Below, piece after piece: positions 41,460 to 50,498 of a stretch of DNA of 64,000 nucleotides (position 1 is its first letter; each line of letters begins with the position of its first letter). A program made the translations under genes and the position numbers. The DNA comes from Achromobacter xylosoxidans (lineage in GTDB: Bacteria; Pseudomonadota; Gammaproteobacteria; Burkholderiales; Burkholderiaceae_B), in contig NZ_LN831029.1 of NCBI RefSeq assembly GCF_001457475.1, positions 62,001-126,000 on the forward strand, written 5' to 3'. A model generated the notes under the pieces. That model saw only the letters and a list, made by a program, of their open reading frames with translations, had not been told where the DNA came from and made no database searches.

Positions 41460-43889
41460 TCAATACGTCGCCTTCAGGTTCAGCATCACGCTGCGCGGCT
41501 CGCCGTAGTAGTTCGAGCCATACGCCGCCCACACGCGCTGGTAGTAGACCTTGTCGAACAGGTTGTTCACCGTCAGGGTCGCTTCCAGGTGCTTGTTGAA
41601 GCGGTAGCCGGCCTGCGCCGATACCGTGGTGTACGGGCGTTGTTCGAACTTCACCGGGCCGTTCAGGCGATACATGCTGCTGACGCTGCGCAATCCGGCG
41701 CCCAGCGACAACCCTTCCAGCGTGCCGGTGGCGAAGCTGTACTTGGTCCACAGGTTGAAGGTGTGGCGCGGCGTGATGAAGACGTATTGCTGCGACTTCT
41801 GGTCTTCCGTGCCTTTCAGCGTCTTGGTGGTGGTGTAGGCATAGCCGGCGGTGATGTCCCAGCCGGGCGCCGGACTGCCGCTGATCTCGGCCTCGAAGCC
41901 CTGGTTGCGCATCTTGCCCGCCGCCATCGAGAACAGCGGATTGTCCGGGTCCGTCATGGCGCGGTTCTCGTCTTCCATGCGGAACAGCGCCACGTGGCCG
42001 TTCAGGCGCTTGTCCAGGAATTCGCCCTTCAGGCCGATCTCGACCTGTTTGCCGGTGCGCGGATCCAGCAGCTGGCCGTTGGCGTCGGTGGTGGTCTGCG
42101 GCGTGAAGATGCTGGTGTAGCTGGCGTAGGCCGACAACTGCTCGTTCAGGTCCACCACCAGACCCAGGTACGGCGTGAACTTGCCGTTGATGTTGCTCTT
42201 GGTGTTGGTGAACTGGTTGAAGTAGGCGTTGCGGTTCTGCGTGCGGTTTTCCCACCAGGTCAGGCGGCTGCCGGCGATGACGGTGGCGGCGTCGGTGACG
42301 CGCAGGTTGGCGCGCGCGTACAGGCCGTATTGGTCGGTCTTGCTGTCGTTGCCGTTGGTGTATTCGTAGTCCGGCCTGGGGACGTTGTTGTCAGGGTGGA
42401 ACAGGTTGATGTCAGCGTTGTCGCCGCCGCCGTAGCGGAAATTCTTGTGCACGTTGCGGTAGTCGGCGCCCACGGTCAGCTCGTGCTCGCGGCCGAAGGC
42501 CTGGAATGGCGTGGCGACGAAGGCGTCCAGGCCGTAGGTCTTCCAGTGGCTGCGGTATTTCCAGGTGACCAGGCAGGTGTCGCCGGTGACCGGATCGACC
42601 GCGCAGTCCGACCAGCCGAACTGGCGGCTGGGCTCGTCCTGTTCGCGGTAGACGCCGCTGACCTTGATGCGGCCGCCGTTGGACAGGCGGTGGTCGACGT
42701 CGGCGAAGTACTCGGTGATTTCTTCGGTGATGTGGTTCCAGCTGGGGTCCAGGTTGGTGGAGCGGCGCACGTCGAGCAGGCGCCCGTCGGTGTAGCCGGG
42801 CAGGCCAAAGAAAGGGCGGCCCTTGTATTGCTGATAGGTGGCGCCGGCGGTCAGCGTGGTATCGGGGGTGAGGTCGAAGCTGAGGGTGCCGTAGAACAGG
42901 GGCTTCCTGGTGTAGACGCCGTCGACGAACGAGCCGCGGTCGTCATAGGACGCCACGATGCGGCCGCGCAGGCGGCCGTCGCTGTCGAGCGGGCCGGTCA
43001 GGTCGGCCTCGGTGTAGTAGCGGTCCCACGAGCCGGTCATGACCTGGCCGCTGAAACCGAATTCCTTTTGCGCGCGCTTGCGCACCAGGTTGACGGTGCC
43101 GCCGGGATCGCCCGCGCCCTGATACAGGCCCGATGGGCCGCGCAGCACCTCGATGCGGTCGTAGATGGCCAGGCCGAAGCCGGCGCTCAGGTCGTTGCCG
43201 GTGCTGGCCGGCGTGTTCACGCCATCGACCTGGATGGTGTCGAGCGCGTAGCCGCGCGAATAGAAATTGCCGTGGTTGCCGCCGATGCTGCCGGCTTCCA
43301 CCGTGATGCCGGTGACGGTGCGCATGGCGTCGTCCAGGTTCACCAGGTTCTGGTCGTCGAGCAACTGGCGCGTCACCACCGAGACCGATTGCGGGATCTG
43401 GCGCAGGCTTTGCGCGTTCTTGCCCAGGGTGACGGCAGCGGGGGTGTAGGAACCGGTGCCCTCGGTGGTGGCGAGGTCGCGGCCGGTAACCGTGACGGGC
43501 GCGAGCGTGGTGGCGTCGCTGGCGGACGCGCCGGCGGGCGAGCGCACCATGAAGCCGTTGCCGCTGGGCACGGCCACCAGGCCGCTGCGGGCCAGCAGAC
43601 GGTCGAGCGCGGCTTGCGGGGTCATGCTGCCGGACACGGCGGGCGCGCGCAGGCCGGCGACGCTGTCCGGGCTGAACAGGATTTGCACCTGGGCCTGGCG
43701 GCCCAGCGCCACCAGCGCGTCGGCCAGGTTGCCGGCCGGCAGGTCGAAGGCCTGCGCGGCGGCGCGGCCCTGCGCGTGGGCCGCGGACGGCGCCAGGGTC
43801 TGTGCCGCCAGCGCGGCGCCCATCAACAGCGCGCACAGCAGCGCGTAACGGCCGGCGCTTTGCCGGCGGCGGAAGTGGCGTTGCGCCAT
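41460..43889 (-). CDS. TonB-dependent siderophore receptor with signalling domain
   Basis: The 809-residue outer-membrane protein starts with a basic signal peptide ending AAHAQ. A secretin/TonB short N-terminal (STN) domain follows (about 45-115, FDLPAGNLADALVALGRQAQVQILFS), then a plug (NAQSLRQIPQSVSVVTRQLLDDQ, about 155-300). The barrel ends in a terminal aromatic residue (NLKATY). It belongs to the FhuE/FpvA-type siderophore receptors. The STN domain contacts the FecR-type anti-sigma factor encoded just upstream, giving surface-signalled, ligand-dependent control. Confidence 0.95.
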   Translation of the reverse strand: MAQRHFRRRQSAGRYALLCALLMGAALAAQTLAPSAAHAQGRAAAQAFDLPAGNLADALVALGRQAQVQILFSPDSVAGLRAPAVSGSMTPQAALDRLLARSGLVAVPSGNGFMVRSPAGASASDATTLAPVTVTGRDLATTEGTGSYTPAAVTLGKNAQSLRQIPQSVSVVTRQLLDDQNLVNLDDAMRTVTGITVEAGSIGGNHGNFYSRGYALDTIQVDGVNTPASTGNDLSAGFGLAIYDRIEVLRGPSGLYQGAGDPGGTVNLVRKRAQKEFGFSGQVMTGSWDRYYTEADLTGPLDSDGRLRGRIVASYDDRGSFVDGVYTRKPLFYGTLSFDLTPDTTLTAGATYQQYKGRPFFGLPGYTDGRLLDVRRSTNLDPSWNHITEEITEYFADVDHRLSNGGRIKVSGVYREQDEPSRQFGWSDCAVDPVTGDTCLVTWKYRSHWKTYGLDAFVATPFQAFGREHELTVGADYRNVHKNFRYGGGDNADINLFHPDNNVPRPDYEYTNGNDSKTDQYGLYARANLRVTDAATVIAGSRLTWWENRTQNRNAYFNQFTNTKSNINGKFTPYLGLVVDLNEQLSAYASYTSIFTPQTTTDANGQLLDPRTGKQVEIGLKGEFLDKRLNGHVALFRMEDENRAMTDPDNPLFSMAAGKMRNQGFEAEISGSPAPGWDITAGYAYTTTKTLKGTEDQKSQQYVFITPRHTFNLWTKYSFATGTLEGLSLGAGLRSVSSMYRLNGPVKFEQRPYTTVSAQAGYRFNKHLEATLTVNNLFDKVYYQRVWAAYGSNYYGEPRSVMLNLKATY

Positions 43890-43986
43890 GGTCGTTCCTC
43901 GGTGTGGAAGTGGATCTACACGGGGGAAGACGCGCGACTTGCCATAACCCGTACCTGCTGAATGAAAATAATTTCGCCTGGCCGCT

Positions 43987-45012
43987 TCAGCGGCTGGCGA
44001 TCACCGCCGTGCCATCGGGCCGGCGGGTCAGCGTGACCGGCAGCAGGCCGGGCAGCGTGTCGAGGAAAGCCTCGGGGTGGCGCAGGTCCAGCGTGCCGGA
44101 CAGCCGCAGGCGGCGGGCGCGGTCGTCGGCGAAATGCAGCGGCGCGTCGCGGTACAGGGCCAGGTAGCCGGCCAGCTGTTGCAGGGTGGCGTCGTGCACC
44201 ACCGCCACGCCGTCCTGCCAGGCGCCGACTTCGCCGGGCGGCACCTGCGCGCGCGCCAGCAGCCGGGCGTCGGCGCGCGCGAGCAGCACCGTGTCGCCGG
44301 CGTGGAGCATCTGCGGGCCGGGGCTGGCGGCGCCGTCGGCATCCAGCCGCACCTGGCCGCTGCGCACGCCGACCTGCAGCAGGTCGGGCAGCAGCAGCAC
44401 ATTGAATTCGGTGCCGATGTCGCGCAGTCGCGCGCCGCCGGCGGATACCAGCAGCGGCCGGTGGTCGGGCGCGGCGTCGATGTAGACCTCGCCGCCTTCG
44501 ATGTCGATGCGGCGTTCGGCCAGGGTGTAGCGCACGTGGACGCGGGTGCCGACGTTGGCGTGGATACGGGTGCCGTCGGCCAGGTCCAGGCTGCGTGTCT
44601 GGGTGGAGGCGTTGGCCACCGATTCGTAATTGACCGGCAGGTATTGGTAGGCGGCGCCCGCCAGCAGGACCAGCGCGGCCAGCGCGCCGCCCCAGCGCAG
44701 GAAGGCGGGCCGCGGCTGCCGCGCGGCTGCCGGCCGTCGGGTGGCGACGCCGATGGGCTGGGCAGCGTCGGCGGGAGCAATGTGGGCGGCGCCGGTCGAT
44801 GCGCGATCCGGCGCGCTGGCCGGACGCGGCAGCGCGGCCAGGTCATCCCACACCTGCGCGAGCTTGTCGTATTCCTGCCGGTGCAGCGGCGATTGCGCCA
44901 GCCAGGCCTGGAACGCCTGTTCGGCGCTGGCATCGGACGCGCGTTCCCGGCGGCGCATGAACCATGCGCTCGCGGCCTCTTCGACTGCGGATAGGGAACG
45001 GGACGGGGTCAT
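43987..45012 (-). CDS. fecR: FecR-type anti-sigma/signal transducer
   Basis: The 341-residue inner-membrane protein has a cytosolic DUF4880-like region (EEAASAWFMRRRE, AFQAWLAQSPLHRQEYDKLAQVWDDL, about 10-55). A single transmembrane helix (WGGALAALVLLAGAAYQYL, about 107-125) and a periplasmic FecR domain (TRSLDLADGTRIHANVGTRVHVRY, ISEGGEVYIDA-like) follow. It relays the receptor state to the FecI sigma factor, whose gene it overlaps by four bases (ATGA). Confidence 0.93.
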   Translation of the reverse strand: MTPSRSLSAVEEAASAWFMRRRERASDASAEQAFQAWLAQSPLHRQEYDKLAQVWDDLAALPRPASAPDRASTGAAHIAPADAAQPIGVATRRPAAARQPRPAFLRWGGALAALVLLAGAAYQYLPVNYESVANASTQTRSLDLADGTRIHANVGTRVHVRYTLAERRIDIEGGEVYIDAAPDHRPLLVSAGGARLRDIGTEFNVLLLPDLLQVGVRSGQVRLDADGAASPGPQMLHAGDTVLLARADARLLARAQVPPGEVGAWQDGVAVVHDATLQQLAGYLALYRDAPLHFADDRARRLRLSGTLDLRHPEAFLDTLPGLLPVTLTRRPDGTAVIASR

Positions 45013-45554
45013 GACGATTCGCCGTGGACGCGGCGCTTGCAGTGCGCCAGGGCCAGTTGCAGGTGCTTTTCGACGGCGCGCACGGAGATGCCCATGCGCG
45101 CGGCGATGTCCTCGCAACGCAGCTCATCATACCGATAAAGCAGGAAGGCCTCGCGCTGGCGCGGCGGCATGTCGTCAATGGCGGCCTGCAGCAGGCGCAG
45201 GCGCTGGTTGGCGTCGGCGCGCGCGTCGGGCTGCCAGCCGGCCGCGGTTGCCAGGCTGCCGGGCGGCGGCGCGTAGGCCTGGTCGTCCAGGCTGGCCACC
45301 ATGTGCTCGTCGCGCACGGCTTCGCGGCGCCAGTGGTCGCGCAGCAGGTTGCGGGCGATTTCATAGAGATAGGCGCGCGGCTTTTCGGGCGGTTCGGCGC
45401 CGCGGCTGGCGGCCAGCCAGCGCGCGAAGGTTTCCTGCGCCAGGTCCTGGGCGGCGTCGGGCGAGCGCTTGAGCTGGCGGTTCAGGAAACCGACCAGCTC
45501 CGCGTTCCATGCCTTGTATGCCTCGGCGATCGCGCCGAAGAACCGCTCCCCCAT
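45009..45554 (-). CDS. fecI: FecI-family ECF sigma factor
   Basis: The 181-residue protein has sigma region 2 (AAQDLAQETFARWL, KPRAYLYEIARNLLRDHWRRE) and region 4 (DMPPRQREAFLLYRYDELRCEDIAARMGISVRAVEKHLQLAL), as in iron-starvation sigma factors. A strong Fur box lies about 70-90 bases before the ATG, so expression should rise when iron is scarce. Together with fecR and the TonB receptor it makes a complete cell-surface signalling set. Confidence 0.95.
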   Translation of the reverse strand: MGERFFGAIAEAYKAWNAELVGFLNRQLKRSPDAAQDLAQETFARWLAASRGAEPPEKPRAYLYEIARNLLRDHWRREAVRDEHMVASLDDQAYAPPPGSLATAAGWQPDARADANQRLRLLQAAIDDMPPRQREAFLLYRYDELRCEDIAARMGISVRAVEKHLQLALAHCKRRVHGESS

Positions 45555-45623
45555 GGTGCCCCTAAGTCCGATGTCCGTCGCGCGGCCAGCGAACCCGGCG
45601 CGTTGTCTTGGCGTCGATAGAAT

Positions 45624-45644
45624 GATAATGATTCGTATTGTATC
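45624..45644 (-). promoter_or_regulatory. Fur box upstream of fecI
   Basis: GATAATGATTCGTATTGTATC resembles the GATAATGATAATCATTATC consensus closely in its first 10 bases and last 5. It sits in the only AT-rich spot of the 171-base gap before fecI. Fur-Fe(II) would repress the sigma factor operon in iron-replete cells. Confidence 0.8.
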
Positions 45645-45725
45645 AACATTGCCAGGCGGCGCGAGACGTCATGGTCGGAGCCTGGGGAAGGCGGCCCGGT
45701 GTCGGGCTGTCGGCCGGCTGGCGCT

Positions 45726-47378
45726 TCAATTGTCGGCAGCCTTGTCCGCCAACGTCGCCGCCTGCTCGCGCAGCACGAACTTCTGGATCTTTCCGGTCGA
45801 GGTCTTGGGCAGGGCGCCGAACACCACGGTGCGCGGCGTCTTGAAGCGCGCCAGGTGTTCGCGGCAGTAGGCGATCAGGTCATCGGCGCTGCACACCGCG
45901 CCCTCTTTCAGCGTGACGAAGGCGCACGGCGTTTCGCCCCACACCGCGTCGGGCCGCGCCACCACGGCGGCTTCCAGGACGTCGGGGTGGCGGTACAGCA
46001 CGCTTTCGATTTCCACGGTCGAGATATTTTCGCCGCCCGAGATGATGATGTCCTTGGCGCGGTCCTTGATCTCGATGTAGCCGTCGGGATGCACCACGGC
46101 CAGGTCGCCGGAATGGAACCAGCCGCCGGCGAAGGCGTCGGCGGTGGCGTCGGGGTTGTGCAGATAGCCCTTCATTAACGTATTGCCGCGCAGCATGATC
46201 TCGCCCAGCGTGGCGCCGTCGGCGGGCACCGGCCGCATGGCGGCGTCCATCACCTGCACCGCTTCGACGTTGAGCTTGCGCACGCCGATGCGGGCCTTGA
46301 GCGCGGCGCGCTCGGCCAGGGGACGGTCGTCCCATTCGTCGTGCCAGGCGCAGCTGATCGACGGGCCGTAGGTTTCGGTCAGGCCGTACAGGTGGGTGAC
46401 GCCCACGCCCAGTTGCTCCATCGCTTCGATGATGGCGGCGGGCGGCGCGGCGCCGCCGGTCATGGCCTGCACGCGGTGCGTGGCGCGGTGGCGCGCGTCC
46501 GCGGGGGCGTTGACCAGCATGTTCAGCACCACCGGGGCGGCGCAGAAGAAGCCGACCCGGTGGCGGCGGATGGCCTCGAAGATGGCGGCCGGCTCCACGC
46601 GCCGCAGGCAGACGTTGGTGCCCGCCAGCGCCGCCATGGTCCACGGGAAGCACCAGCCGTTGCAGTGGAACATGGGCAGCGTCCACAGATAGACCGCGTG
46701 CGGCGGCATGCCGCAGGCCAGCACGTTGCCGGTGGCGTTCAGGTACGCGCCGCGATGGTGATAGAGCACGCCCTTGGGGTTGCCGGTGGTGCCCGAGGTG
46801 TAGTTCAGGCAGAGGTTGTCCCATTCGTCCCGCGGCCCCTCCCAGGGCGCGTCGGCCGGTTGCGCGGCGAGCCAGGCTTCGTACTCCGCATCGCCCAGGT
46901 CGCCGTGCGGGCCGGTGTATTCGCTGTCTTCGATGCGCACGGTGCGCGGCGGCGCGCGCAGGTGGCCCAGCACCTCGCGCACCAGCGGCGCGTACTCGCT
47001 GTCGTACAGCAGCACGGTGGCGCCGCCGTGCTCCAGGATGAACGCCAGCGTGCGCGCGTCGAGCCGGGTGTTGAGCGCGTTCAGCACCGCGCCGGCCATC
47101 GGCACGCCGAAGTGCGCCTCGTACAGGGCCGGCGTGTTGGGCGCGAGCACCGCCACCACGTCGCCACGGCGCACGCCCCAGGCGGCCAGCGCCGCGGCCA
47201 TCTGGCGGCAACGGTCGTAGGTGGCGCGCCAGCTCTGGCTACGGTCGCCGTGCAGCAGCGCGGCGCGTTCCGGGTAGACGGCCGCCGCCCACGCCAGGAA
47301 ACCCAGCGGCGTCAGGGGCTGGTGGTTGGCGGCGTTGCGGGGCAGTGTGTCGTCGGACGCGGATGGCGATGCGGTCAT
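45726..47378 (-). CDS. AMP-forming acyl-CoA synthetase
   Basis: The 550-residue ligase has the P-loop motif NYTSGTTGNPKGVLYHHRG, the adenine-binding LYGLTETYGPS, the GWFHSGDLAVVHPDGYIEIKDRAKD hinge region and the C-terminal catalytic lysine in PKTSTGKIQK. The overall resemblance is to medium/long-chain fatty-acyl and methylmercaptopropionyl-type ligases. It activates a carboxylic acid to its CoA ester. It is the last gene of the nine-gene IclR-associated operon; the acyl substrate is not known. Confidence 0.92.
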   Translation of the reverse strand: MTASPSASDDTLPRNAANHQPLTPLGFLAWAAAVYPERAALLHGDRSQSWRATYDRCRQMAAALAAWGVRRGDVVAVLAPNTPALYEAHFGVPMAGAVLNALNTRLDARTLAFILEHGGATVLLYDSEYAPLVREVLGHLRAPPRTVRIEDSEYTGPHGDLGDAEYEAWLAAQPADAPWEGPRDEWDNLCLNYTSGTTGNPKGVLYHHRGAYLNATGNVLACGMPPHAVYLWTLPMFHCNGWCFPWTMAALAGTNVCLRRVEPAAIFEAIRRHRVGFFCAAPVVLNMLVNAPADARHRATHRVQAMTGGAAPPAAIIEAMEQLGVGVTHLYGLTETYGPSISCAWHDEWDDRPLAERAALKARIGVRKLNVEAVQVMDAAMRPVPADGATLGEIMLRGNTLMKGYLHNPDATADAFAGGWFHSGDLAVVHPDGYIEIKDRAKDIIISGGENISTVEIESVLYRHPDVLEAAVVARPDAVWGETPCAFVTLKEGAVCSADDLIAYCREHLARFKTPRTVVFGALPKTSTGKIQKFVLREQAATLADKAADN

Positions 47379-47387
47379 GATGCGCTC

Positions 47388-48452
47388 CTAGTGGCCTGCG
47401 GTGGCCAGGCGTGCGGATTCGCGTTGCGCGGCCTGCCAGCCGAGCGCGGCCAGCGGTTCGACGCGCGCGCCCATCTCCAGCGCATCGGTGGCGGCGGCGT
47501 TGCCGGCGCGGGCGCGCGCGTACACGCCCTGCAGGATGGCGGCGATGCGAAAGAAGCTGTAGGCCAGGTAGAAATCCCAGTTGGGCGGCGGCGCGATGCC
47601 GCGCGCCTCGCAATAGGCGCGCACGAACTGCGCTTCGTCGGGAATGCCCAGCGCCGCCAGGTCCAGGCCGGCGATGCCGCGCCACAGGGCCGGCGGGATG
47701 CGCCAGCACATGCAGTGATAGGCCAGGTCCGCCAGCGGATGGCCCAGGGTCGACAGCTCCCAGTCCAGCAGCGCGATGGCGCGCGGCGCGTCGGGCGCGA
47801 ACACCAGGTTGTCGATGCGGTAGTCGCCGTGCACCAGGCGGGTCTGGTCGTCATGCGGCAGATGTTGCGGCAGCCAGTCGATCAGCGCGTCCATGGCGGC
47901 GATGGATGTGGTCTCGGTGTCGCGATATTGGCGGGTCCAGCGCGCCACCTGGCGCGCGAAGTAGTCGCCGGCCTTGCCGTAGTCCGCGAGCCCCACGGCG
48001 GCCGGTTCCACCGCGTGCAGCGCGGCCAGCACGCGGCCGGTCTCGGCATACAGCGCGGCGCGCTCGGCGGGTGCCAGGCCCGGCAGCGCCGGGTCCATGA
48101 AGACGCGGCCGCGCGCATAGCTCATCAGGTAGAACGGCGTGCCGACGATGGAAGGGTCGGCGCAGTAGTGCAGCATGGCCGGCACGGGCACGGCGGTGCC
48201 GGCCAGCGCGGCCATGACGCGGTATTCGCGGTCGATCGCGTGGGCCGAGGGCAGCAGCGTGCCGGGCGGCTGCTTGCGCAGCACGCGCGCGCCGCTGGCG
48301 TCTTCCAGCAGGTAGGTCGGGTTGGATTGGCCGCCCGTCAATGGCCGGGCGCGCAGGCCGCTGGCGTTGCCCAGGCCCTGCGCCGACAGGTAGGCGGCCA
48401 GCGCGGGCAGCCAGTCGGCGGCGGCGTTGGTGGCGTGATCGGGCGCGCTCAT
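47388..48452 (-). CDS. Phosphotransferase family protein (APH/ACAD10-N-like)
   Basis: The 354-residue protein has a protein-kinase-like fold: GGQSNPTYLLEDASGARVLRKQPPG (lysine of the nucleotide site, about 40-65), then VHGDYRIDNLVF (catalytic Asp in HGDYRxxN, about 205) and ALLDWELSTLGHPLADLAY (metal Asp in LDWE, about 225). It is the type usually encoded next to acyl-CoA dehydrogenases of the ACAD10/11 group, where it may phosphorylate hydroxy-acyl-CoA intermediates. It overlaps the dehydrogenase gene by four bases. Confidence 0.9.
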   Translation of the reverse strand: MSAPDHATNAAADWLPALAAYLSAQGLGNASGLRARPLTGGQSNPTYLLEDASGARVLRKQPPGTLLPSAHAIDREYRVMAALAGTAVPVPAMLHYCADPSIVGTPFYLMSYARGRVFMDPALPGLAPAERAALYAETGRVLAALHAVEPAAVGLADYGKAGDYFARQVARWTRQYRDTETTSIAAMDALIDWLPQHLPHDDQTRLVHGDYRIDNLVFAPDAPRAIALLDWELSTLGHPLADLAYHCMCWRIPPALWRGIAGLDLAALGIPDEAQFVRAYCEARGIAPPPNWDFYLAYSFFRIAAILQGVYARARAGNAAATDALEMGARVEPLAALGWQAAQRESARLATAGH

Positions 48453-49675
48453 ACCAGCGCCTTGCGCGGGGCGTCCGCGTCGTCCCACTGCCAGAACGCA
48501 TCGCCCTGGTCCATCAGGTAACGCGCCAGCACCATCTTGTGCACTTCGGAGGCGCCGTCCACCAGCCGCGCCTGGCGCGCGTAGCGGTAGATCCATTCCA
48601 GCGGCGTGTCCTTGGAATAGCCGCGCGCGCCGTTCAGCTGCAGCGCGGTGTCGACCACCTTGTGCAGGGTTTCCGACACCACGATCTTGGCCATGGAGAT
48701 TTCCTTGCGCGCGAAGTCGCCCTGGTCGAGCCGCGCGGCGGCGCGCATGGTGAGCAGACGGCCGATTTCGATCTGCATGGCGGCGTCGCCCAGCAGCCAT
48801 TGCACGCCCTCGCGGTCGGCCAGCTTCTGGCCGAAGCTGCTGCGTTCGCCGACATAGTCCACCGCCACCGCCATGGCGCGCCGCGCCAGGCCCAGCCAGC
48901 GCATGCAGTGCGTCAGGCGCGCCGGACCCAGGCGGATCTGCGTCAGCTTGAGGCCGTCGCCCACTTCCATCAGGCGGTTCTCGTCGGGAATCTCGAGGCC
49001 GTCGAATTCCAGCTCGCAATGGCCGCCGTGTTCTTCCGGACCCATGATGGGGATGCGGCGCACGATGCGCCAGCCGGGCTGGTCGGCGTCGAACAGGAAC
49101 GCCGAAAGGCCCTTGCGGGCGTCGTCCGAAGTGCGCGCAATCAGGATGAAATGCTGCGCGGCGCCGGCGCCGGTGATGAACCACTTGCGGCCGTGGATCA
49201 GCCACTTGTCGCCCTGGCGGGTGGCGGTGGTGCGCATCATCGACGGGTCCGAGCCGCTGCCGGGGCTGGGTTCGGTCATCACGAAGGACGAGCGCACCTT
49301 GCCGTCGATGATGGGCTGCAGCCAGCGGTCCTGCTGGTCGGGCCGCGCCACCTGCGCCAGCACCCGCATGTTGCCGTCGTCGGGTGCGGCGGCGTTGAAG
49401 GCGGCCGGGCCGAAGATGGAGCGGTTCATTTCTTCATAGCAGGCGGCCAGGCCCACCATCGGCAGGCCCTGGCCGCCGCGCTTGCGCGGCATCTGCAGGG
49501 CCCACAGGCCGGCCTCGCGGGCCTTGGCGCGCACGCGGTCCAGCAGGGCTGCGTCGATGTTCTCGTGGTCGTCGTAGTTGGCGCGGTCGGCTTCCAGCGG
49601 AATCAGCTCGCGGTCGACGAAGGCGCGCACGCGCTGGCGGTAGTCTTCCAGTTCGGGGGGCAGCGAAAAATCCAT
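48449..49675 (-). CDS. Acyl-CoA dehydrogenase (ACAD10/11-like)
   Basis: The 408-residue flavoenzyme shows the family order: an N-terminal helical domain, MTEPSPGSGSDPSMMRTTATRQGD (FAD/substrate loop, about 130-155), WFITGAGAAQHFILIARTSDD, then the C-terminal helical domain with RSSFGQKLADREGVQWLL and LQLNGARGYSKDTPLEWIYRYAR (about 335-360). Together with the APH-type kinase and the CoA ligases it suggests degradation of a 4- or 5-hydroxy or branched acyl chain. FAD is the expected cofactor. Confidence 0.93.
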   Translation of the reverse strand: MDFSLPPELEDYRQRVRAFVDRELIPLEADRANYDDHENIDAALLDRVRAKAREAGLWALQMPRKRGGQGLPMVGLAACYEEMNRSIFGPAAFNAAAPDDGNMRVLAQVARPDQQDRWLQPIIDGKVRSSFVMTEPSPGSGSDPSMMRTTATRQGDKWLIHGRKWFITGAGAAQHFILIARTSDDARKGLSAFLFDADQPGWRIVRRIPIMGPEEHGGHCELEFDGLEIPDENRLMEVGDGLKLTQIRLGPARLTHCMRWLGLARRAMAVAVDYVGERSSFGQKLADREGVQWLLGDAAMQIEIGRLLTMRAAARLDQGDFARKEISMAKIVVSETLHKVVDTALQLNGARGYSKDTPLEWIYRYARQARLVDGASEVHKMVLARYLMDQGDAFWQWDDADAPRKALV

Positions 49676-49703
49676 GGCGGGGTCTCCGGATGGGGATGCG
49701 GGT

Positions 49704-50465
49704 TCAGAGCGAGCTGGCCAGGTGGCCGCCATCGACGTCGATGACGGCGCCCGTCATGTAGGCCGAGGCATCGGAGGCCAGCAGCAGCAAGGGGCCGTCC
49801 AGGTCCTGCGGCGTGCCCAGGCGGCGTTGCGGGATGCGCTTGACGAGGGCCTCGCCGGCGGGTGTGGCGAAGAATGCTCGGTTCAGGTCGGTGCCGATGT
49901 AGCCGGGCGCCAGCGCGTTCACGCGGATGCCGTGGCGCGCCCATTCCAGCGCCAGGGCGCGGGTCAGGTGCAGCAGGCCGGCCTTGGCGGCGGTGTAGGC
50001 GGCCACGTGCGAGGCCACGCGCTGGCCCAGGATCGAGGCGATGTTGACGATGGCGCCGGGCCGGCCGTGGCGCTGGAAGTGGCGCGCGGCGCATTGCGCC
50101 ACCCGCCACGCGCCGTTCAGGTTGACGTCGATCAGGCCGGTCCACTCGTCTTCGCTGATCTCCAGCGCGGGGCGCGTCATGGCGATGCCGGCGTTGTTGA
50201 CGACGATGTCGACCGGGCCGAGCGCCTGCTCGACCTGGGTGAAGGCCGCCTGCACGCTGTCGGGTTGGGTGACGTCCATGCCCGCGACGCAGGCCTGGCC
50301 GCCCTGCGCGCGGATCTCCGTTGCCAGGGCTTCGCCCAGTTCGGTCCGGCGCCCGCACAACGCCACGCGCGCGCCGGCTTCGGCCAGGCGCAGCGCGAAG
50401 TGGCGGCCCAGTCCGCTGTAGGCGCCGGTGACCAGCGCGGTCTTGGATTTCAGGTCTTCAAACAT
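49704..50465 (-). CDS. SDR family oxidoreductase
   Basis: The 253-residue protein has TGAYSGLG (13-20), NNAGIAMT, the catalytic serine in VNIASILGQ, YTAAKAG and the C-terminal VDGGHLASSL. It is an NAD(P)-dependent alcohol/ketone oxidoreductase of the FabG-like class, probably a 3-hydroxyacyl-CoA dehydrogenase within the catabolic operon. The gap to its operon neighbours is under 40 bases on each side. Confidence 0.93.
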   Translation of the reverse strand: MFEDLKSKTALVTGAYSGLGRHFALRLAEAGARVALCGRRTELGEALATEIRAQGGQACVAGMDVTQPDSVQAAFTQVEQALGPVDIVVNNAGIAMTRPALEISEDEWTGLIDVNLNGAWRVAQCAARHFQRHGRPGAIVNIASILGQRVASHVAAYTAAKAGLLHLTRALALEWARHGIRVNALAPGYIGTDLNRAFFATPAGEALVKRIPQRRLGTPQDLDGPLLLLASDASAYMTGAVIDVDGGHLASSL

Positions 50466-50498
50466 CGGTGTGTCTCCTTTGTTTGTGTGCCGGCGGCC

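Noticed and set aside
43890..43986. Search for a second Fur box before the TonB receptor
   Set aside because: No GATAAT-type repeats were seen; the receptor is probably read from the fecI promoter or a FecI-dependent one.
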